Shown here in pieces: positions 13,433-17,487 of a DNA stretch of 17,487 nucleotides; position 1 is the first letter of the stretch, and every line of letters starts with the position of its first letter. The DNA comes from DSWT01 sp034433375 (GTDB taxonomy: Bacteria; Chloroflexota; Anaerolineae; B4-G1; SLSP01), in the NCBI GenBank assembly GCA_034433375.1, contig DAOUAQ010000267.1:1-17487 (forward strand), written 5' to 3'. The translations under genes were made by a program, and so were the position numbers. The notes beneath the pieces are model-generated. The model was not told the DNA's origin. It made no database searches and saw nothing but the letters and a program-made list of their open reading frames with translations.

Positions 13433-15433
13433 TCACATAAACAATAGCGGCAGATACTCTGGCGCGTCGTCGTAAGGGGTGGCTTCGCCCATCGCCACTG
13501 GATAGAGGCGCTCGTGGCTGAGACGGGCGGCCTCCGCGAGCGGCGTGTAGGGGCGATTGCAGGTATCCAGGAAACCGATGTTGTAGTTCTCGCCGTCGAA
13601 GCGGCCCAGGGCGGATTGGTCGTAGAGCGTGAAATAGTGAACGCCCACACACCAGGGCTGCGCTGCCGCATCCTCCAGGTAGACGCGGAACGCCTTCCCA
13701 CGGTCGGCCTGCGTCGGCGCGTGCCCGATGCCGCTGGCAGGCAGCCCCACGTCCAGCGCGCCGAAGTGCCACTCGCCAATCATGATGGGCATATCGAGCA
13801 AGGCGTTGATCTGCGCCATCTCCTGAGCCGGTACGCGCGTGCGGTAGCAGTTCATACTGAAGACGTCGAAGGCGCGCATCCCTTTGATGGCCCAGGCCGG
13901 CGGGACGGTGTAATAGCGAATCCCCAGGTTCAGGTGATTCGGATCCACCTCGCGGCACGCTGCGCTCAAACCGCCGAAGTACCGCTCAACCATAATCGCG
14001 CTGAAGTCCGCCAGGTCGGCCTGCGCGCGTTTGCTCAGCGGGATGTTCCATTCACCTTCGGCCAGCTCCGCGAACGTCGTGCCAATTTCCCAGGCCTCAG
14101 ACAGCCGTTCTTCATCGCCGTAGCGTCCGCGCAGGAAGATGCTGAGCGCCTGGCGCGTGTAGCACTTGGGCGTGTTGAACAGCATCCCGGCGGCGGGCGA
14201 CTCCTGGGCGAAGCCCCAATCAGGTTCGTTCATCAGGAAGTAGCCGATGAAAGCCGGATCATCGCGGGTCTCGCGCAACTGCTCGGCGAACGCTTCCTTC
14301 GCGTGGTCGCAATCGGGATGGAAAATGTCGGGGAAGTCGCGGTAGACGGTGGGGATCGAGAGCGCGCGTCCATCCAGCGGGCGGACGTAGGGCACTTGCG
14401 CGTCCCGCGCCATGCGCCAGTCCGACCAGTTGGCGACGGTGTTGAAGCCGAATTGGCGCAACAGCCCCAGGGTGATGACGCTCCACGTATCGTGAGCCGC
14501 TTCCGGCCCGAAGGCGCGGATGAAGTTGGCCTTGAGGTAGTCGAAGGCGCGCACTTCGCCGCGCTCGTGGTGCGCCTGGGCGTAAAGGCCGTCGGCGTCG
14601 GGAAGCCACGTCAGCGCCGCTGCCAGCCCTTCGTAGGCCGTATCAATGCCAAACCCGACGCAGTCCAGCCCTGAAGACCAGAAGGCGTAGCCATCGGGAT
14701 CAACCAGCCACCAGCGCGACTTATCTTTCTGTGTGCGGAAGAAGCCGGTAGCGGGAAAGCGTTTCTCGAGCCACCCGCCCCACCGTGAGAAACCCTGGGG
14801 GAGATGCTGCTCCGGCGCGGCAGCGAGTTGGGTTTGCAGCCGCTCTGTTACCTCTTCGGGATTGCGGCTCTTGGTCGGCCATTCGTGGAGCGTGCTCTGC
14901 CCCATTTCATCCAACAACTTGCCTTGGGGAAGCGTCAACGTCTCCAGCTTGGGCGGCTCCTCGGCGGTTGCGGTGATTGGGGTGAGGCAGAAGCGCACCG
15001 GCTGCGGCCCCTTGCGCAGCACAACCAAGCGCATTCGATCCACCTTGCGCAGGTCCACGCGCTGCCCTCCGCAGAGTGGCTTGAGCCACGCGCCTTCGCG
15101 CTCGTAGCGCCAGCGATTCTGATTCACGGCTTCCAACGGCACACGCAGCCGCGCCGTACACTGCGAGATCAGTCCATAGCTCACCACAAAAGTCGGGCCA
15201 GCCTCGCCCTCTTGCAGGTGCAAGGCGAAAACGGCGAGCTGTTCACCGTCGAGCAGTGTATCGGCAGTGAGGTACCGCGCGTCTGCCAACGCTCCTTTGG
15301 GGAATACATAGGTCAGCCCGTCGCCGCTTTCGTGGGCAAGGTAAACGGTCGCGCCGGCAACCGGAGCCGGGATATCCTCAGTGTGCAGCGTTCCTAGCAG
15401 ACCCTCTGGCGTCAAAACGAAAAGTGGTTTCAT
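13433..15433 (-). CDS. large clan GH-A glycoside hydrolase, beta-agarase/GH50-like
   Basis: 666 aa, ATG at 15433 with AGGAGGAG 5 nt upstream. No signal peptide is visible, so it is probably cytoplasmic or exported by an unusual route. Residues 1-230 are a beta-rich N-terminal region, likely carbohydrate-binding. From RWWLVDPDGYAFWSSGLDCV (240-259) onward a TIM-barrel is visible, with the acid/base E403 in FLMNEPDWG (399-407), the strand VFSMNCYRTRVP, and the nucleophile E554 in MIGEWHFG (551-558). VHYFTLYDQ (598-606) gives an active-site aromatic strand. The opening and NEP/GEW spacing resemble beta-agarase (GH50) and GH42-like proteins. Substrate unknown. Its ATG overlaps the kinase TGA by 4 bp. 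Confidence 0.8.
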   Translation of the reverse strand: MKPLFVLTPEGLLGTLHTEDIPAPVAGATVYLAHESGDGLTYVFPKGALADARYLTADTLLDGEQLAVFALHLQEGEAGPTFVVSYGLISQCTARLRVPLEAVNQNRWRYEREGAWLKPLCGGQRVDLRKVDRMRLVVLRKGPQPVRFCLTPITATAEEPPKLETLTLPQGKLLDEMGQSTLHEWPTKSRNPEEVTERLQTQLAAAPEQHLPQGFSRWGGWLEKRFPATGFFRTQKDKSRWWLVDPDGYAFWSSGLDCVGFGIDTAYEGLAAALTWLPDADGLYAQAHHERGEVRAFDYLKANFIRAFGPEAAHDTWSVITLGLLRQFGFNTVANWSDWRMARDAQVPYVRPLDGRALSIPTVYRDFPDIFHPDCDHAKEAFAEQLRETRDDPAFIGYFLMNEPDWGFAQESPAAGMLFNTPKCYTRQALSIFLRGRYGDEERLSEAWEIGTTFAELAEGEWNIPLSKRAQADLADFSAIMVERYFGGLSAACREVDPNHLNLGIRYYTVPPAWAIKGMRAFDVFSMNCYRTRVPAQEMAQINALLDMPIMIGEWHFGALDVGLPASGIGHAPTQADRGKAFRVYLEDAAAQPWCVGVHYFTLYDQSALGRFDGENYNIGFLDTCNRPYTPLAEAARLSHERLYPVAMGEATPYDDAPEYLPLLFM

Positions 15434-17487
15434 ACATTCTCCTCCTGGATAGTTGTTTCCTCTGACGGGCGCCTGGCATTGTTTGCATTGGCGCTTAGTA
15501 TAACGCCGGCTAACGTTTTTGCCAATTGCTCCAATGTGGGCGGTTTTTGGATCCAGCCTCGCACACCGACATTGCGCCAGGATTCGTCGGTAGAATCCAA
15601 TGGATTGCCGCTCATCACGATGATGTTGAGCGCCGGCGCCTGGCGATGTAGCTCGCGGGCCAGTGTCTTGCCGCCCATCATAGGCATCACCAGGTCGGTC
15701 AGGACTAAAGCTATATCATTATAGTGCTGCGCGAAAATTTTCAAAGCTTCTTCACCATTGGCCGCTTCGCAGGCGTGATAGCGCAGAACTTCCAGACTGC
15801 CGAGTATTGCCGCGCGGGTCGTGGGGTTGTCTTCAACGACCAGGATCATTTCGCCGTGGCCTAGAAGCAAATCGTTGTCCGTCACCAGCGCCTCAGCGGG
15901 CGGTGTGGACGCCAATGCGGGCAAATAGATGGTAAACGTGCTCCCCACGCCGACTTTGGTTTTCACGTCAATGTAGCCCTCGTGGTGCGTAATGATCCCA
16001 TAGACCTGCGCTAATCCCAGGCCGGTGCCCTCTCCCGGCGCTTTGGTGGTATAGAAAGGCTCAAAAATATAGGGCAGTACGTCATCCGGGATGCCGCATC
16101 CCGTATCCGTCATCGAGATCGCGACCCACGTTCCGGGGCTAAGGTCTGGCAGCGGAGCCTGGTCGCGGTCGGCAATGTGGACGTGCGCCAGGTGGATAGA
16201 CAACGTTCCGCCATCCGGCATAGCGTCGCGCGCATTGACGGCCAGGTTCATCAACACTTGTTGGATACGGGTCAGATCGGCGTTGACCATAGCTATGTCT
16301 GCATCGTATGTCAGCGCAATGCGAATGTCCTCCGGCAAGGTGCGCTGCCACAGTTTGACTGTCTCTTTCAACAATGGAACCAGATCGAGCGGGCGCAAAT
16401 CCAGCATGGAACTGCGACTGAAATCCAGAATTTGGTTGATCAGCGCGGAGGCGTGCTGCCCCTGCTCGGCGATGATCGCCAAACGTTCCCGCAGCTTGTC
16501 AGGGAGATCGGGGAGGCGCAACGACATCTGGCTGTACAACATAATCACTGCGATGATGTTGTTGAAGTCGTGGGCAATGCCGGCAGCCAGTTGTCCGATG
16601 CCGGCCAGACGCTCCTGCCGTTGGATATTTTGCTGGTTTTCGTGTTCCCTGGTCACATCATGGATGACCAGCACCCAGCCTTCTACCGCCGGGCTGGTTT
16701 CCACAGCGCGAGCGACGACGTGGAAGCGCCATCGTTTGGCGACGACTTCGTGCCACAATCCCTTGGGCGGCGCGGTGAGTAACTCGTTGATAGGACGCTC
16801 GCCCAGATGCGTCAAAGGTTGCGCGGCGTCGCGTTCAGTCACGCCTGTCAGGATGGACAAATACTCATCGGCAATGGGGTTGTGCAAGACGATGCGCAGC
16901 TGAGTGTCGAGCAAGAGCACACCTTCTGGGACCGCGTCCATAATTTGGTGCAGTTGTTCGGCGGATTCCCTGATTTGCACCAATAGCTTCTCGCGTTCTT
17001 CAGCAGCGCGCACTTGCTCGGTAATATCACGTTTGACGCCAGCGTAGTTGATGGTGGCCCCTTCAGCATCCCGAATGGGGAAGATGGTCGCAGCTTCGTG
17101 GTAGAGCTGTCCATCCTTGCGTTTGTTGATGAACGTACCGTTCCAGATGCGTCCGGCGGTAATCGTCTCCCATAGCCGGCGATAGAAGGCTGCCTCGTGA
17201 AGCCCACTCTTGATCAAACCATGATCGTGGCCCAACATTTCGGCGACGGTATAGCCGGTCGCCGTCTCGAAATGCGGGTTGGCGTAGACGATTTTGCCAT
17301 CCAGGTCGGTGATGACGACCGTTTCGCCCAACTGCTCGACGGCAGCAGCCAGACGCCGAATCTCGGACTCGGCGCGCCGTCTCTCGGTAATATCAATGAG
17401 ATTGCCCATGACCGCCGGGCGGCCGGCATACTCGATCCGCCGGCCGAGGATTTCAATGTGGATCACCACGCCATCTTTGCGGACGCC
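15430..17487 (-). CDS. hybrid sensor histidine kinase with PAS domains and receiver, N-terminus beyond the window
   Basis: 685 residues visible; the frame is open at the right edge (GVRKDG... at 17487), so the N-terminus is cut. Counting from the edge: the end of one PAS domain (1-36, ending GNLIDITER), a full PAS (about 46-157, ITDLDGKIVYANPHFETATG ... VKRDITEQ), a third PAS (about 173-280), HisKA with phospho-acceptor H306 (LAAGIAHDFNN), then the HATPase with N-box NLAVNARDAM, G1 DTGCGIP, F-box FEPFYTTK and G2 GEGTGLGLA. A receiver follows (about 546-665) with acidic pair E552/D553, phosphate-accepting D598 (LTDLVMP) and K648. It probably autophosphorylates on a sensed signal and passes phosphate to its own receiver or a partner. 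There is no membrane segment in the visible part. It is coupled to the hydrolase gene by an ATGA overlap. Confidence 0.95.
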   Translation of the reverse strand, partial: GVRKDGVVIHIEILGRRIEYAGRPAVMGNLIDITERRRAESEIRRLAAAVEQLGETVVITDLDGKIVYANPHFETATGYTVAEMLGHDHGLIKSGLHEAAFYRRLWETITAGRIWNGTFINKRKDGQLYHEAATIFPIRDAEGATINYAGVKRDITEQVRAAEEREKLLVQIRESAEQLHQIMDAVPEGVLLLDTQLRIVLHNPIADEYLSILTGVTERDAAQPLTHLGERPINELLTAPPKGLWHEVVAKRWRFHVVARAVETSPAVEGWVLVIHDVTREHENQQNIQRQERLAGIGQLAAGIAHDFNNIIAVIMLYSQMSLRLPDLPDKLRERLAIIAEQGQHASALINQILDFSRSSMLDLRPLDLVPLLKETVKLWQRTLPEDIRIALTYDADIAMVNADLTRIQQVLMNLAVNARDAMPDGGTLSIHLAHVHIADRDQAPLPDLSPGTWVAISMTDTGCGIPDDVLPYIFEPFYTTKAPGEGTGLGLAQVYGIITHHEGYIDVKTKVGVGSTFTIYLPALASTPPAEALVTDNDLLLGHGEMILVVEDNPTTRAAILGSLEVLRYHACEAANGEEALKIFAQHYNDIALVLTDLVMPMMGGKTLARELHRQAPALNIIVMSGNPLDSTDESWRNVGVRGWIQKPPTLEQLAKTLAGVILSANANNARRPSEETTIQEENV
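15439..15446 (-). promoter_or_regulatory. Shine-Dalgarno inside the kinase gene for the hydrolase
   Basis: AGGAGGAG on the minus strand forms the codons for the last glutamates of the kinase and stands 5 nt before the hydrolase ATG. This supports translational coupling across the 4 bp overlap. Confidence 0.8.

Noticed and set aside
13514..14674. 386-codon plus-strand frame
   Set aside because: Antisense to the hydrolase whose catalytic motifs are clear; long only because GC-rich codons rarely form stops on the other strand.
16091..16903. 270-codon plus-strand frame
   Set aside because: Antisense to the kinase HisKA/HATPase region with intact H, N, G1, F and G2 boxes.

Overview
The window looks like a stretch of a GC-rich chromosome from the Chloroflexota, most likely an Anaerolineae or Caldilineae relative. 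This is inferred from three things. A secreted hydrolase ends in the short tail VYMPLVMRRY, which resembles the xxPLVxR ending common on exported Chloroflexota proteins. A lipoprotein carries the VICRxQDxDNYYLL fold common in that phylum. Several intergenic regions carry heptamer or octamer tandem repeats. No rRNA, tRNA, CRISPR array or insertion sequence was seen.

Layout. On the plus strand (1-2391) lie the 3' end of a 3-beta-HSD-like NAD(P)-dependent epimerase, a short inorganic-pyrophosphatase-like protein with an altered active site, and a secreted clan GH-A glycoside hydrolase with two beta-sandwich repeats. Everything from 2403 to the right edge reads on the minus strand. In transcription order (right to left) the genes are: a hybrid sensor kinase (cut by the right edge), overlapping by 4 bp a large GH-A/agarase-like hydrolase; a candidate intrinsic terminator; a URO-D-superfamily protein; a secreted double-LysM protein; RlmN; a LysA-type PLP decarboxylase fused to a nucleoside phosphorylase; a LOG-family phosphoribohydrolase; a divergent PlsC-like acyltransferase; an MFS/GPH-like transporter; a possible 37-aa ORF; a lipoprotein; a polytopic membrane protein; a 91-aa conserved small protein; and a TetR regulator with its own putative operator cluster.

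How the genes fit together. The hybrid kinase and hydrolase (13433-17487) look translationally coupled and suggest signal-linked carbohydrate use, with the MFS protein a possible sugar carrier elsewhere. The fused decarboxylase/phosphorylase, the LOG protein and the acyltransferase form a tight cluster (gap 4 bp, then an 11 bp overlap). Two of its activities should act on nucleoside or nucleotide N-glycosidic bonds. The lipoprotein and membrane protein form a small envelope operon.

The most unusual points are the LysA-nucleoside phosphorylase fusion; several families of 7-8 nt tandem repeats resembling cyanobacterial STRR repeats, two of which appear to encode the two ends of one membrane protein; a 50 bp palindromic MITE-like element next to the rlmN start codon; and regularly spaced GTCATAATTGAC repeats over the TetR start. 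No complete new defence or mobile system was recognised.
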